A stretch of DNA of 64,000 nucleotides from the NCBI GenBank assembly GCA_028285345.1, contig JANQPT010000061.1:1-64000 (forward strand), given 5' to 3'. Shown piece after piece: positions 35,780 through 44,942 of the stretch. The DNA is from Planctomycetales bacterium (GTDB lineage: Bacteria > Planctomycetota > Planctomycetia > Planctomycetales > Planctomycetaceae). Position 1 is the first letter of the stretch. Each line of letters opens with the position of its first letter. The position numbers were made by a program, and so were the translations under genes. The notes under the pieces are model-generated. The model was not told the DNA's origin. It was given only the letters and a program-made list of their open reading frames with translations, and ran no database searches.

Positions 35780-36601
35780 ATGTCCACAAGACAGACAGAC
35801 GCCGCGATTGAGCGCGCCGCTGCGGCAATTGCGTCTGCAGACGCTTTGTTGATCGCTGCCGGGGCGGGTATGGGGGTGGACTCCGGACTTCCTGACTTTC
35901 GCGGCGATGAAGGATTTTGGAACGCCTACCCGCCATTTCGCGGGAAGAAGTTCGCCGAAATCTCAACACCTCACTGGTTTGATACAGATCCGCCGCAGGC
36001 GTGGGGTTTTTTCGGACACCGTTTGGAGTTGTATCGCCGTACAACTCCGCACAGGGGCTTCAAGACGCTTCGCACCTGGGCGGAAGAGCGTCCGTCGGGC
36101 TATTTCGTATTCACCAGCAATGTGGACGGGCATTTTCAACAGTCCGGTTTTCCCGCAGAGCGAATTCTGGAGTGCCATGGATCACTTGACGGTCTGCAAT
36201 GCTCAATACCGTGTTCGGAAGATATTTGGCCGACCAAGGAATTAGAGTTATCTGTTGATGAGGAGACGATTCGCGCCACAAAAAAGTTGCCGACATGCAT
36301 TCATTGCGGTGCGATCGCGCGTCCCAATGTGCTGATGTTCGGCGATCTTGGCTGGAACCGAGGGCGGCACGACGAGCAGGAGCATCGTTACGTCGATTGG
36401 CTTGCAGAGATCCATCGCAGGTTTCTGGTCGTCATTGAGATTGGGGCGGGAACGGCTGTACCCACTGTCAGGCGTGAATGCGAGCAGCGGCGCGGCAAAC
36501 TCATCCGAGTCAACCCACGCGAGCCGGACGCCCCCGAGCGGGGGATCTCGATTCCACTCGGTGCGATTGATGCGATCGAGAGAATTGACTCGCTCATGTG
36601 A
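35780..36601 (+). CDS. Sir2-family NAD-dependent protein deacetylase-like protein
   Basis: A 273-residue sirtuin-type protein that would remove acyl groups from lysines using NAD+. Visible motifs: NAD-binding GAGMGVDSGLPDFRG (about residues 27-41), TSNVDGHFQQSG (the T-Q-N-I-D motif appears as T-S-N-V-D), the catalytic histidine in ECHGSL, zinc cysteines in CSIPC and CIHC, and RPNVLMFGD. The zinc module and His are intact, but the NAD-contact motifs carry substitutions relative to canonical sirtuins, so the acyl preference, or even activity, is uncertain. Neighbours are a VOC protein and an SDR on the same strand with gaps of 35 and 130 bases. Confidence 0.85.
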   Translation: MSTRQTDAAIERAAAAIASADALLIAAGAGMGVDSGLPDFRGDEGFWNAYPPFRGKKFAEISTPHWFDTDPPQAWGFFGHRLELYRRTTPHRGFKTLRTWAEERPSGYFVFTSNVDGHFQQSGFPAERILECHGSLDGLQCSIPCSEDIWPTKELELSVDEETIRATKKLPTCIHCGAIARPNVLMFGDLGWNRGRHDEQEHRYVDWLAEIHRRFLVVIEIGAGTAVPTVRRECEQRRGKLIRVNPREPDAPERGISIPLGAIDAIERIDSLM

Positions 36602-36731
36602 AGTGGACGTCATGAGGTTGCTTCGCACGACGGATGACCTGTCGCCGGGATGGCGACTGCCGGTCGGTCGGTATAAGATGCGACAATCGATTCGTACATC
36701 ATTCCGGCAATTCAACGGCTGAGAGGAATCT

Positions 36732-37508
36732 ATGCATCTGAAAGACAAGGTCACCGTCGTGACGGGCGGCGGAGGCGGGATTGGTCAGGCGCTCTGTGAG
36801 CGATTCGCCAAGGAGCAGCCGCGGGGGATCGTCGTTGCGGATCTCGATGAGCAGGCAGCGGCGGCAGTGGCGGAGCGGATCGGCGGGACTGCGATTCGCT
36901 GCGACGTTGCGCACGAGGAGCAAATCCGGCAGGTTGTCGAACGCGCCAACGAGACGTACGGACCGATCGATCTCTTCTGCTCCAACGCCGGCATCGCGTT
37001 CGGCGGGGGCGTGGACGCCCCAGACGATCAGTGGCAGTTGATTTGGGACGTGAACCTCATGTCTCACGTCTACGCCGCCCGGGCCGTTCTGCCGCAAATG
37101 ATCGAGCGCGGCAGCGGATACTTGTTGCAGACCGCATCCGCTGCAGGATTGCTGACACAAATCGGCTCAGCCCCTTACGCCGTGACGAAGCATGCCGCGG
37201 TGGCGTTGGCGGAATGGCTGTCGGTGACGCATGGCGACGACGGGATCAAAGTCTCCTGCCTCTGCCCGCTCGGCGTGCGGACGAAAATGCTGGAAGATTC
37301 CGGAGAGATGCGGCAGTTGTTGGAGGCGGACGCGGTGAGTCCCGACCAGGTTGCCGAGGCGGTGGTCGAGGGGATTTCCGAGGAGCGATTCCTCATTCTG
37401 CCGCATCCTCAAGTGGCGCGGTTCGTGCAACAAAAAGCGGGCGACCCCGATCGCTGGATGCGCGGAATTGCACGGCTCCGGCGCGGCCTCTATGGCTCGT
37501 CGGACTGA
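36732..37508 (+). CDS. Short-chain dehydrogenase/reductase (SDR)
   Basis: A 258-residue classical SDR. Cofactor-binding TGGGGGIG (about 11-18) and D-x-D after strand 2 (VVADLDEQ, suggesting NAD(H)), the NAG motif in [11 protein letters not shown], catalytic Ser in [11 protein letters not shown] and the Y-x3-K pair in [12 protein letters not shown]. Length is typical. Substrate is unknown. Expressed after the Sir2 gene, but 130 bases and a likely promoter separate them. AGAGGAATCT just before ATG 36732 contains a Shine-Dalgarno-like GAGG. Confidence 0.88.
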   Translation: MHLKDKVTVVTGGGGGIGQALCERFAKEQPRGIVVADLDEQAAAAVAERIGGTAIRCDVAHEEQIRQVVERANETYGPIDLFCSNAGIAFGGGVDAPDDQWQLIWDVNLMSHVYAARAVLPQMIERGSGYLLQTASAAGLLTQIGSAPYAVTKHAAVALAEWLSVTHGDDGIKVSCLCPLGVRTKMLEDSGEMRQLLEADAVSPDQVAEAVVEGISEERFLILPHPQVARFVQQKAGDPDRWMRGIARLRRGLYGSSD

Positions 37509-37674
37509 CCAGCGATCTGAACTGACCGAACGGGCTGACATCCCCCGCAAAAATTCCGTATACTGGATGTGAGCCGTTCAACTGGTGTGACGGCGACGTG
37601 CTCCCGCTCAGCCGCTCGCGACTTGCGTCCGGCAAGTTTTCGCCGCGGATACGATCCTGTGAGAAAGTACAGCC

Positions 37675-38601
37675 ATGGCAGTGGAAAAAGAAGTGCGCAT
37701 TTCTTGTCCGAAGTGTTCGGCAAAGCTTCTCTGGCGACCGGAGTATGCCGGACGGGTTGCCAAGTGTAAGTCCTGCTCGGCTAAACTCCGTATGCCGAAA
37801 TCGGCCCCGGATTCGTCGCAGAAATCGCGGCAGCGCTCGAACAAACAGGCGGTCGCGGCGGCGAAGCGACGTGACAAGTCGGCGGTGGAAGACCCTTTCG
37901 CGTTTTTGGATGACGGCGAAGCGGAGCAAGCGCCCCGATCCGCGGGACGGCGGTCTGGTGGAGGCAAGCGGCGCCGCGGACCTTCAAACGCCGGAGGGGC
38001 CTCCGTCAAGTGCCCCGGTTGCGGGGCAAACTGTGCGCCGACCGAATCGACTTGCCCGGTGTGCGACCATTCTCTCGCGGACGAGGTTCTGGCGGCGGAA
38101 CAATCCAAAAGAAAAAGCCAGAAACCAAAGAAAAAACGCAAAGAAAAGGGGCCGAGTGTCCTTGAGACGGAAATCGTGGGCCTCAGCTTGACCAAATGGA
38201 TGATTATCGGCGTCTGTTTGGTGATCGCCGGGGTGATCGCCTATCCGATGATCGTCAAGTTGCGAGCGTCGAACCAGCCCCAGCCGTATTACAAGATTGT
38301 CAAGCTGGGCGGCTCGAACCGCATTGAAGTTTTTGACGAGAACGAGAAATTCATCAATGCCCTCTATTTCCGCAGCGAAGGGATCGTGTTGCAGAACGGC
38401 GGAACGGATCACGGTCCTACGGGGGAGGTCATCGAGGATGGTTTTGGAGGCCCGGTTTTCAAGGCGACACTCACCGGCTATGACGACAAAGACTATATCG
38501 TGGAATACACCGGCGCCGGGATCAATGTGCGCGTCCGATCAATGACGTTTGACGGCAAGCGGGTTCGCCAGAAATACGACAACGGACAGTTCGCCCCGTG
38601 A
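37675..38601 (+). CDS. Double zinc-ribbon single-pass membrane protein
   Basis: A 308-residue protein with the same plan as 17653-18669. Zinc ribbon 1 is CPKC (about residue 11) with CKSC (about 31). A Ser/Lys-rich linker follows, then a second ribbon CPGCGANCAP...CPVC (about 113-130) and a Lys-rich stretch. A transmembrane helix (about 173-195, MIIGVCLVIAGVIAYPMIV) leads to an outer beta-rich domain of about 110 residues. Such MJ0042-type zinc-ribbon membrane proteins are frequent in planctomycetes and unstudied. It converges with the DUF1549/DUF1553 gene. Confidence 0.8.
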   Translation: MAVEKEVRISCPKCSAKLLWRPEYAGRVAKCKSCSAKLRMPKSAPDSSQKSRQRSNKQAVAAAKRRDKSAVEDPFAFLDDGEAEQAPRSAGRRSGGGKRRRGPSNAGGASVKCPGCGANCAPTESTCPVCDHSLADEVLAAEQSKRKSQKPKKKRKEKGPSVLETEIVGLSLTKWMIIGVCLVIAGVIAYPMIVKLRASNQPQPYYKIVKLGGSNRIEVFDENEKFINALYFRSEGIVLQNGGTDHGPTGEVIEDGFGGPVFKATLTGYDDKDYIVEYTGAGINVRVRSMTFDGKRVRQKYDNGQFAP

Positions 38602-38775
38602 GTTTGTCAGGCGGTCTATCGTTGACGCTCCTCTCGCCGCCTGCGCCCAGAGCGCCTCGGTTGTATCGAGCATGTCTTTGTCCGAACTGGAGCGCGATTG
38701 AGAACATGGCAGACAGCCGAGTCCTCACATCAGTCGACTCGGCGCGTCGCAAAATTAGAGACTGGGCACCTGCAA

Positions 38776-41046
38776 TTAGTCCACGTACACGAATTCGTTC
38801 AGATTGATCAGCACCAAACAGAAATCCGTGAGCGCGGCGGCCTGTAATGGATCGCCCCCCGACGGCAATTTTTCTGGGGTGGCGAAATCACGCGGTGGCT
38901 GTCGCTCCGAGTGCAGCATTGCGGCGTTCTTTGCGACGTGGGCGGATGCAATTTCCGCTTCTCGCTCCGTCGGTTCTCGTCCAAGGGCATGACGATAGCA
39001 ACGCACGATCTGCTTCCGCACATCGTCGCCCGATTCGCTGAGGACACGCTCGGCCATTGCCTGGGCCGTTTGCAGAGAAAAGACTGAATTGAACAGTGTC
39101 AGTGCCTGCGGGGCGATTGTCGATCGGTCGCGCTGGGGGCAGCTCTGGTTGGTGTCGGGGCGGTCGAATACGTCGAACAGCGGATACCGCAGGTTTCTCC
39201 GCACAAACAAATATATGCTCCGCCGACGGTGCTCGTTCGTGTCCTTCGTGACCGGCCATTGATTCTTGAGCAGCGTCACCAGCAATTCGTCCGGCAACGG
39301 CGGACGCACTCCCGGACCGCCGCGCTTCTCATTGAGTATTCCGGCGGCGAAGAGCATCGCGTCGCGGATCGCTTCTCCTTCCAGTCGCCGACGATGCATG
39401 CGGCCCAGCAATTCATTGTCCGGGTCTTTTTGAATGAGTTTTTTCCAATTTGCCCGGACATGGACGTGTTCAGATTTGGGCACACGGCTCAGATCAAGCC
39501 GGCTCGCTTGCCGATACGTCGCCGAGGTGACGATCAGCCGGTGCATCTGCTTGAGACTCCAGTCGCGCCTCGGGAATTCCGTGGCGAGCCAGTCCAACAA
39601 CTGCGGGTGGGTCGGCGGATCACCCATCACGCCGAAGTTGCTGGGCGTCCCGACCAACCCGCGGGTAAAATGATGCTGCCACAATCTGTTGGCAATCACA
39701 CGCGGGGTGAGTGGGTGATCGGCACGCGTCAGCCACTTTGCCAGCGCCGTGCGGCGCCCGGTGCTTTTGTGACCCAACGGCGGGATGATTTCATTCGGCG
39801 GCCGGCGGTGGACGACCCGCAGAAAAGCGGGGGAGACCTGCGGCCCCTTGCGGCGAAAGTCGCCACGTATGAGCAGAAAACTGGATGCACGGTAAGATTC
39901 CGGCTCCGACGCAACCCGGCCGAATTTTACGCCCGGCATTTTGCGACGCGCGGCGGCTTTCAATTCTTTGTGCAATCGATCCCAGTCCGCTTTTTCCTGC
40001 GCGTTCAACTGTTTGCGGAGTTGCTTGCGGGACGGTTTCAGCTTCGGATCGGACTTCTCGCGACGAATCCGCGCAACCGCCTTTCGTTCAAGTGCTTTGA
40101 TCTTCTTGCTGATCTTTTTGTTCACTTCGCGTTTTTGTGATTCGAAGGCGGCAAACTCTTTGCGCCCGGCGGTATCGAGCAGCGGGCGGTCTTCGAACAA
40201 TTGCAGCGGGTCGACGAACGCCCGCAAGCGATAGAAGTCATGTTGGCTGATCGGGTCGAACTTATGCTCGTGGCACTGCGCGCAACCGATGTGCAGTCCC
40301 AAAAAGACCGTGCCGACCGTGCCGGTCATGTCGTTGAGAAAGTTGTTCCGCCGCTCTTCCTGCGAATTAATGTCCGGCATGTCCGGCCCGCAGAGCAGAA
40401 ACCCGGTGGCGATTGCGGCATCGGGGTCATCGGGCGCAATTTCATCGCCTGCCAGCTGCAGCCGGACGAACTGATCGTACGGCAGATCGCGATTCAGTGC
40501 GTCAATGACCCAATCGCGGTACCGCCAGGCGTTGGGCCGCACGTGGTCATGTTCAAAGCCGTCGGTTTCGGCAAATCTCGCGAGATCCAACCAGTGCTGC
40601 GCCCAGCGTTCTCCATACGCGGGTTTTTCCAACAGGCGATCAACCAACCGTTCATAGGCGTCCGTCGCACGATCGGCCACAAAACGATCGACTTCGTCCG
40701 GAGAGGGCGGGAGACCGGTGAGGTCGAATGCGAGACGTCGGATCAACGTAACACGGTCCGCTTCGGGCGACGGCGACAGCCCTTCCGCTTCGAGGCGAGC
40801 CAGGATGAAATGATCGATCGGGTTGCGAATCCAGTCGATCCGCTTAACAGCGGGGAGTTTCGGGCGCTGCAGCGGCTGAAAGGACCAATGGTCGCGGTCG
40901 TGGTCGCTGATTGGCGACTCCTCGATCGCTTCGGTTTCCTGACGATCTTCTGCGCGCGCGGGCACTGCGAAGAAGACGCACAGCAATCCGACCACGCATA
41001 ATAGCGTGTAGAGCATCGTTGGAGTGACTGAGCGACTATGCTTCAC
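38776..41046 (-). CDS. DUF1549/DUF1553 (PSD1-type) secreted protein with CxxCH
   Basis: A 756-residue exported protein. Signal peptide about 1-32. DUF1549 (about 70-260) starts WIRNPIDHFILARLEAEGLSP and has RRLAFDLTGLPPSPDEVDRF; it includes LGLHIGCAQCHEHKFDPIS (Cys255, Cys258, His259), a c-type haem-like motif. DUF1553 (about 430-700) has KGTRTALAKWLTRADHPLTPR-like sequence and the ending GREPTEREAE. The start is GTG 41046, which overlaps the stop of the upstream DUF1501 gene (GTGA) and has AGGAGA 9 bases upstream, so the two are translationally coupled. Such pairs are widespread in planctomycetes; their reaction is unknown. Confidence 0.94.
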   Translation of the reverse strand: MKHSRSVTPTMLYTLLCVVGLLCVFFAVPARAEDRQETEAIEESPISDHDRDHWSFQPLQRPKLPAVKRIDWIRNPIDHFILARLEAEGLSPSPEADRVTLIRRLAFDLTGLPPSPDEVDRFVADRATDAYERLVDRLLEKPAYGERWAQHWLDLARFAETDGFEHDHVRPNAWRYRDWVIDALNRDLPYDQFVRLQLAGDEIAPDDPDAAIATGFLLCGPDMPDINSQEERRNNFLNDMTGTVGTVFLGLHIGCAQCHEHKFDPISQHDFYRLRAFVDPLQLFEDRPLLDTAGRKEFAAFESQKREVNKKISKKIKALERKAVARIRREKSDPKLKPSRKQLRKQLNAQEKADWDRLHKELKAAARRKMPGVKFGRVASEPESYRASSFLLIRGDFRRKGPQVSPAFLRVVHRRPPNEIIPPLGHKSTGRRTALAKWLTRADHPLTPRVIANRLWQHHFTRGLVGTPSNFGVMGDPPTHPQLLDWLATEFPRRDWSLKQMHRLIVTSATYRQASRLDLSRVPKSEHVHVRANWKKLIQKDPDNELLGRMHRRRLEGEAIRDAMLFAAGILNEKRGGPGVRPPLPDELLVTLLKNQWPVTKDTNEHRRRSIYLFVRRNLRYPLFDVFDRPDTNQSCPQRDRSTIAPQALTLFNSVFSLQTAQAMAERVLSESGDDVRKQIVRCYRHALGREPTEREAEIASAHVAKNAAMLHSERQPPRDFATPEKLPSGGDPLQAAALTDFCLVLINLNEFVYVD

Positions 41047-42479
41047 GCGAGTATCTCCTGAACGACGTTGCCGGCGACATCGGTGAGGCGTTCGTCCCGT
41101 CCATTATGGAAATACGTCAGCAGTTCGTGGTCCAAGCCGAGCAGGTGCAGGATCGTGGCGTGGAGATCGTGGACGTGGACTTTGCCCTCCATCGCCCGCA
41201 GGCCGATGGTATCGGTGGCGCCGTGGGTGATGCCCCCCTTCACTCCTCCGCCAGCCATCCAGACGGTGTAGCCCCACGGATTATGATCGCGGCCCGTCCC
41301 CTGCTCGCTCATCGGCATCCGTCCGAATTCACCGCCCCAGATGACCAGGGTGTCTTCCAACAGCCCGCGCCGACGCAGATCTTTGAGGAGGCCCGCGACC
41401 GGCTTGTCGGTTTTGCGGCAGTAGGCGCTGTGATTCTTCTCGATACTTTGATGCGCGTCCCAACCGTTAGTGTTGCCGGAATAGAGCTGTACGAAGCGTA
41501 CACCCGCTTCGACCATCCTGCGGGCCAACAAACATCGTGTGCCGAACTCGGCAGTCGCCGGTTGATCCACGCCGTACAACTGCAACGTTTCGCGAGTCTC
41601 CTGCGAGAGATCAACAAGTTGCGGAGCGGTGGCCTGCATGCGGAAGGCGAGTTCATACGAGTTCACGCGGGCGGTCAATTCCGCATCAAAGTCGCGGGCC
41701 TCGACGTGCGCGCGATTGAGTTCTTGCAGTAGCGCGAGCGCGCGGGATTGTCGCGATGGTGAGATTTGCGGTTGAAGGTTGAGGACCGGATTCTTCCCCG
41801 GACGCATGGTTGTGCCTTGGTAGGTCGCCGGCAAAAACCCGTTTCCCCAAGCAGGCGGCCCTCCTTTGACGCCCCCGCCGGGGTCGGGCAAGACGGCGAA
41901 GGCGGGCATATTGCGGTTTTCGCTTCCCAGGCCGTAACTGACCCAACTTCCCAGACTCGGCTTGCCCATCAGGATGCTGCCGGTATTCATTTGATAGACC
42001 GATTGCGGATGATTGACGCTGTCGCCGTGACAGCCGCGCAACACACACAACTCATCGGCGCACTGGGCAAGATGCGGCAGAAAGTCGCTGATCTCGACCC
42101 CTGAATCGCCGCGCGGGTGAAACGGCCTCAGGGGAGCCAGCAGGGGATTGCGGGCCACGTTGCGGCGCGTCATCACTTTGCCGAAGCTCTCTGGCAGCGG
42201 CTGTCCTGAGTACTGCTCAAGTTCCGGTTTGGGATCGAACAGATCGACGTGGCTGGGGCCGCCATGCATGAATAGGTAAATCACGCGTTTGGCCCGCGGA
42301 GTGAAGTGCGGTCGTTGCGGCGCGAGTGGATCGTCAGTGGAGATCTCGCCCGCTTTGCAGGAAAGTTCGCCGTGACGGTTCAACAGCGACGCTAAGGCAA
42401 TGGCTCCCATCCCTCCGCCGGAGCGGAGCAAAAAATCTCGCCGATTCGATGCTCTGGGAAAATGCGGTGATCGCGTCAT
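41043..42479 (-). CDS. DUF1501 protein with twin-arginine signal, coupled to DUF1549/1553 gene
   Basis: A 478-residue DUF1501 protein. The Tat-type signal is SNRRDFLLRSGGGMGAIALA about 10 residues after ATG 42479. Family motifs: VIYLFMHGGPSHVDLFDPKP, RGCHGDSVNHPQS, YSGNTNGWDAHQSIEKNH, GGEFGRMPMSEQGTGRDHNPWG and LDHELLTYFHNGRDERL. The open frame runs upstream to 42980 and overlaps the divergent gene at 42641, so the long form is rejected; ATG 42563 is a less likely alternative. No good Shine-Dalgarno is seen. Overlap with the next gene suggests that both products are made in fixed ratio and act together. Confidence 0.93.
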   Translation of the reverse strand: MTRSPHFPRASNRRDFLLRSGGGMGAIALASLLNRHGELSCKAGEISTDDPLAPQRPHFTPRAKRVIYLFMHGGPSHVDLFDPKPELEQYSGQPLPESFGKVMTRRNVARNPLLAPLRPFHPRGDSGVEISDFLPHLAQCADELCVLRGCHGDSVNHPQSVYQMNTGSILMGKPSLGSWVSYGLGSENRNMPAFAVLPDPGGGVKGGPPAWGNGFLPATYQGTTMRPGKNPVLNLQPQISPSRQSRALALLQELNRAHVEARDFDAELTARVNSYELAFRMQATAPQLVDLSQETRETLQLYGVDQPATAEFGTRCLLARRMVEAGVRFVQLYSGNTNGWDAHQSIEKNHSAYCRKTDKPVAGLLKDLRRRGLLEDTLVIWGGEFGRMPMSEQGTGRDHNPWGYTVWMAGGGVKGGITHGATDTIGLRAMEGKVHVHDLHATILHLLGLDHELLTYFHNGRDERLTDVAGNVVQEILA

Positions 42480-42640
42480 GGGGACGGTCGCTTGCTGGAG
42501 TGGCGCTGCGAATTCCGAGGCTCCATTATGAAATATTGCCGCGTTCAATGAAAGTTTTTGCATCAAGAAATACAATGGCTGAGTGTTGCGCCGCGCAACT
42601 CCGTTTCGCTCATCCACATTGACATGCTCAGGAGAGACCC

Positions 42641-44137
42641 ATGAGATCGCTCGCTGATAGCCGGGACCGTCGAATTGTTGCTTGTCTGCTGACGGTGGGC
42701 GTCGTTCAACTGTTTGTTTGGTCGGCCCCGTTGGCCCATGCGGAAGAGACGGAGGTGATTCAGCAGTCCTTCGACCGTGATCCGAAGTGGGAACAGTATC
42801 GAATTCAAATCCTGCCTGAAAAACTGCCGCTGGTGAGACAGAACTTCGGGTATCGCCGCTCGCAGCACGCGGGCGGACGGACCCCCGGTGAGATCGGCGG
42901 CACGATTCAAAGGTCGGCCACCTTGTCGCGGTATTCGAAATCGATTCCGGTAAAGACGCTGAATGACCGTCTCTCGGCATCGGGAAAATTCGCCGTCACC
43001 GGCGGTGTCGGCGGATCAGGTGTGATGTTTGGCTGGTTCAATACGAAGTCGCGCGGGTGGCGGACGCCGAATTCGCTCGCGTTTCGCATCGACGGAAACG
43101 GCGGGGACCGTTTTTGGGTGTTTTACGAATATGGCACGCGGAATCGGCGCACCGGAGGGGGAGGCGCGTTTGAGGGAGAACGTTACCAGACGACACCCAC
43201 TCCGCCGTTTCCCGCAGACGGTACGGTCCACCAGTGGTCGCTGAACTACGACCCGCAGGGGAGCGACGGTTCGGGTGAGATCACCTTTCAAATCGACGAT
43301 CGGGTCTATCGCGTTCCGCTATTGCCGGGGCACAAAGCGGACGGCGCCGAATTCGACCGGTTTGGGATCTGGAACGTGCAAACCAGCGCCGATTCGATCG
43401 ACGTCTTCTTCGACGATCTGGTCATCGACGGCCAGCGCGAGGATTTCACGACCGACCCCAACTGGAAAGGCGAAAACAACGTCGTTCAGTTTCGTGAACG
43501 GGTTGTTCGGCCGTTTCACAATTTCGGATTTCAAGATACCGCGTTTGCCGGCGGTAAGCCGGGCGAGATCGGTGGGATCGTGTTTCGCGACGAGAAGCCG
43601 GCCTATTTTGGGCGGCCGATCGCAAAGCTCACGCTGGACGATGCGTTTTCTGCATCAGGTAAGGTCGCTCTTCGCGATGCGGGTGCCGATAGTGGGGTGT
43701 TTCTGGGTTGGTTCAATGGCGGGAAAAAACGCCGGAAGTCGACGCCGGAACATGAGGAGCGGCAAACCGACTATGTGGGCGTGATGGTGGAAGGTCCGAG
43801 CCGGACCGGTCATTATTTTCGGGCCGCGTATTCCAACTCCGACGGGCGCGGCGGAGCGCCGTTTGAGGTAAAGGATGCCGACAATCGGCGGCCGGTGATC
43901 TTGCCGGACGGCGAAGTTCACGACTGGAAGATTAGCTATGACCCCGCCGGCGGCGACGGAAACGGCCGGATCACCGTCCAGTTCGATAAAAGTATCCACA
44001 CGCTCGACTTGCGTCCCGAGGAGCGCGCCGCCGGCGCCGTTTTCGACCGCTTCGGACTGTTCAACATGCAGTCGGGGGGCCATCATGTCGAGATTTACTT
44101 CGACGATCTGACGATTACGCGCGGAAGGAACGATTGA
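42641..44137 (+). CDS. Secreted protein with two internal repeats (concanavalin-like fold likely)
   Basis: A 498-residue exported protein (signal peptide about 1-34) made of two homologous halves of about 220 residues. Equivalent segments are NFGYRRSQHAGGRTPGEIGG and NFGFQDTAFAGGKPGEIGG; LNDRLSASGKFAV and LDDAFSASGKVAL; GVMFGWFN and GVFLGWFN; EFDRFGIWN and VFDRFGLFN; and VFFDDLVIDG and IYFDDLTITRG. The spacing of beta strands and the final D-D-L strand suggests jelly-roll/LamG or DUF1080-like carbohydrate-binding domains, although I do not recognise a named family. GGAGA is 6 bases before ATG 42641. It is divergent from the DUF1501-DUF1549 pair and may act in the same carbohydrate-related context. 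Confidence 0.75.
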   Translation: MRSLADSRDRRIVACLLTVGVVQLFVWSAPLAHAEETEVIQQSFDRDPKWEQYRIQILPEKLPLVRQNFGYRRSQHAGGRTPGEIGGTIQRSATLSRYSKSIPVKTLNDRLSASGKFAVTGGVGGSGVMFGWFNTKSRGWRTPNSLAFRIDGNGGDRFWVFYEYGTRNRRTGGGGAFEGERYQTTPTPPFPADGTVHQWSLNYDPQGSDGSGEITFQIDDRVYRVPLLPGHKADGAEFDRFGIWNVQTSADSIDVFFDDLVIDGQREDFTTDPNWKGENNVVQFRERVVRPFHNFGFQDTAFAGGKPGEIGGIVFRDEKPAYFGRPIAKLTLDDAFSASGKVALRDAGADSGVFLGWFNGGKKRRKSTPEHEERQTDYVGVMVEGPSRTGHYFRAAYSNSDGRGGAPFEVKDADNRRPVILPDGEVHDWKISYDPAGGDGNGRITVQFDKSIHTLDLRPEERAAGAVFDRFGLFNMQSGGHHVEIYFDDLTITRGRND

Positions 44138-44310
44138 GGGATATCGAGGGTGACGAGGCGGAAACTCGTTAAGAAGTTTATTTGAGGTTTTTGCCAAAAA
44201 GCATCTTCCGTCAGGTTCCAGCCACTTGTACCCTGGACTAGAAGTTGGACTCACACCGTCCAACGTGCACACACGGATCGCACCTTACACTATCCAGGGG
44301 AAGCCATTTC

Positions 44311-44934
44311 GTGACTGATGGATCAACGTACGAGGTTGACGCTGACTCGGGAACCGCGCAAATCTCCGCCGCTCACTCGGGCGACGCAGACGCGATGGGA
44401 GACGCCCTGGAAGCGTGTCGCTTGTATCTCAAGCAGATTGCCCGTGAGGAGTTGAGTTCAAAGCTTCAGGCGAAGGAGGATGCGTCCGACGTCGTGCAGG
44501 CCACTTTGCTCAAGGCGCAATTAAATTTCCACAATTTTGAGGGGAATGACCGAAAGACTCTGCGTTTCTGGTTGCGGAAGATCCTGATCAACACGCTCAA
44601 AGACATTGCCCGCAAGTATGAGAAGTCCGAGAAGCGCCAAGTTGAGAGAGAAGTGCGGCTTGAAGGCAGCTCTCAAATCAATCCTGCGGATAAGCTTCCC
44701 GGCGACGATCCGACGCCAAGCGAGGTGGTGATGGCGGGTGAACGCGAGGAGGCGCTCGTCAATGCCTTGAGTTGTCTGACGCAAGACCAACGGCGCGTCA
44801 TTCAGCTAAGAACCAGAAAACACCTGGATTTTGAAGAAATCGGTGAGATTCTTGGGCGTTCTGCGGAAGCGGTACGATTGCTCTGGTACCGGGCGGTTCA
44901 GCGGTTAGCTGACGAACTTCGACAAAGCCGGTAG
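44311..44934 (+). CDS. ECF-type RNA polymerase sigma factor (planctomycete subfamily)
   Basis: A 207-residue sigma-70 family factor of extracytoplasmic-function size. Region 2 spans about 30-105 (SKLQAKEDASDVVQATLLKAQ, FRFWLRKILINTLKD-like segment with RFWLRKILINTLKDI), and region 4 about 145-205 (CLTQDQRRVIQLRTRKHLDFEEIGEILGRSAEAVRLLWYRA), a helix-turn-helix for -35 recognition. No anti-sigma gene is adjacent. GTG 44311 has GGGGAAG 7 bases upstream; the upstream ATG 44245 lacks one. The sequence agrees with the ECF group common in planctomycetes, often controlled by Ser/Thr kinases; that control is inference here. Confidence 0.88.
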   Translation: MTDGSTYEVDADSGTAQISAAHSGDADAMGDALEACRLYLKQIAREELSSKLQAKEDASDVVQATLLKAQLNFHNFEGNDRKTLRFWLRKILINTLKDIARKYEKSEKRQVEREVRLEGSSQINPADKLPGDDPTPSEVVMAGEREEALVNALSCLTQDQRRVIQLRTRKHLDFEEIGEILGRSAEAVRLLWYRAVQRLADELRQSR

Positions 44935-44942
44935 GTTTGCTG

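Noticed and set aside
42480-42980. Long N-terminal extension of the DUF1501 gene ending at 41043
   Set aside because: It would overlap the divergent secreted-protein gene and lacks the family N-terminus; ATG 42479 places the twin-arginine signal correctly.
44245-44310. ATG 44245 as the start of the sigma factor
   Set aside because: GTG 44311 has a good Shine-Dalgarno and the extra residues are not sigma-like.
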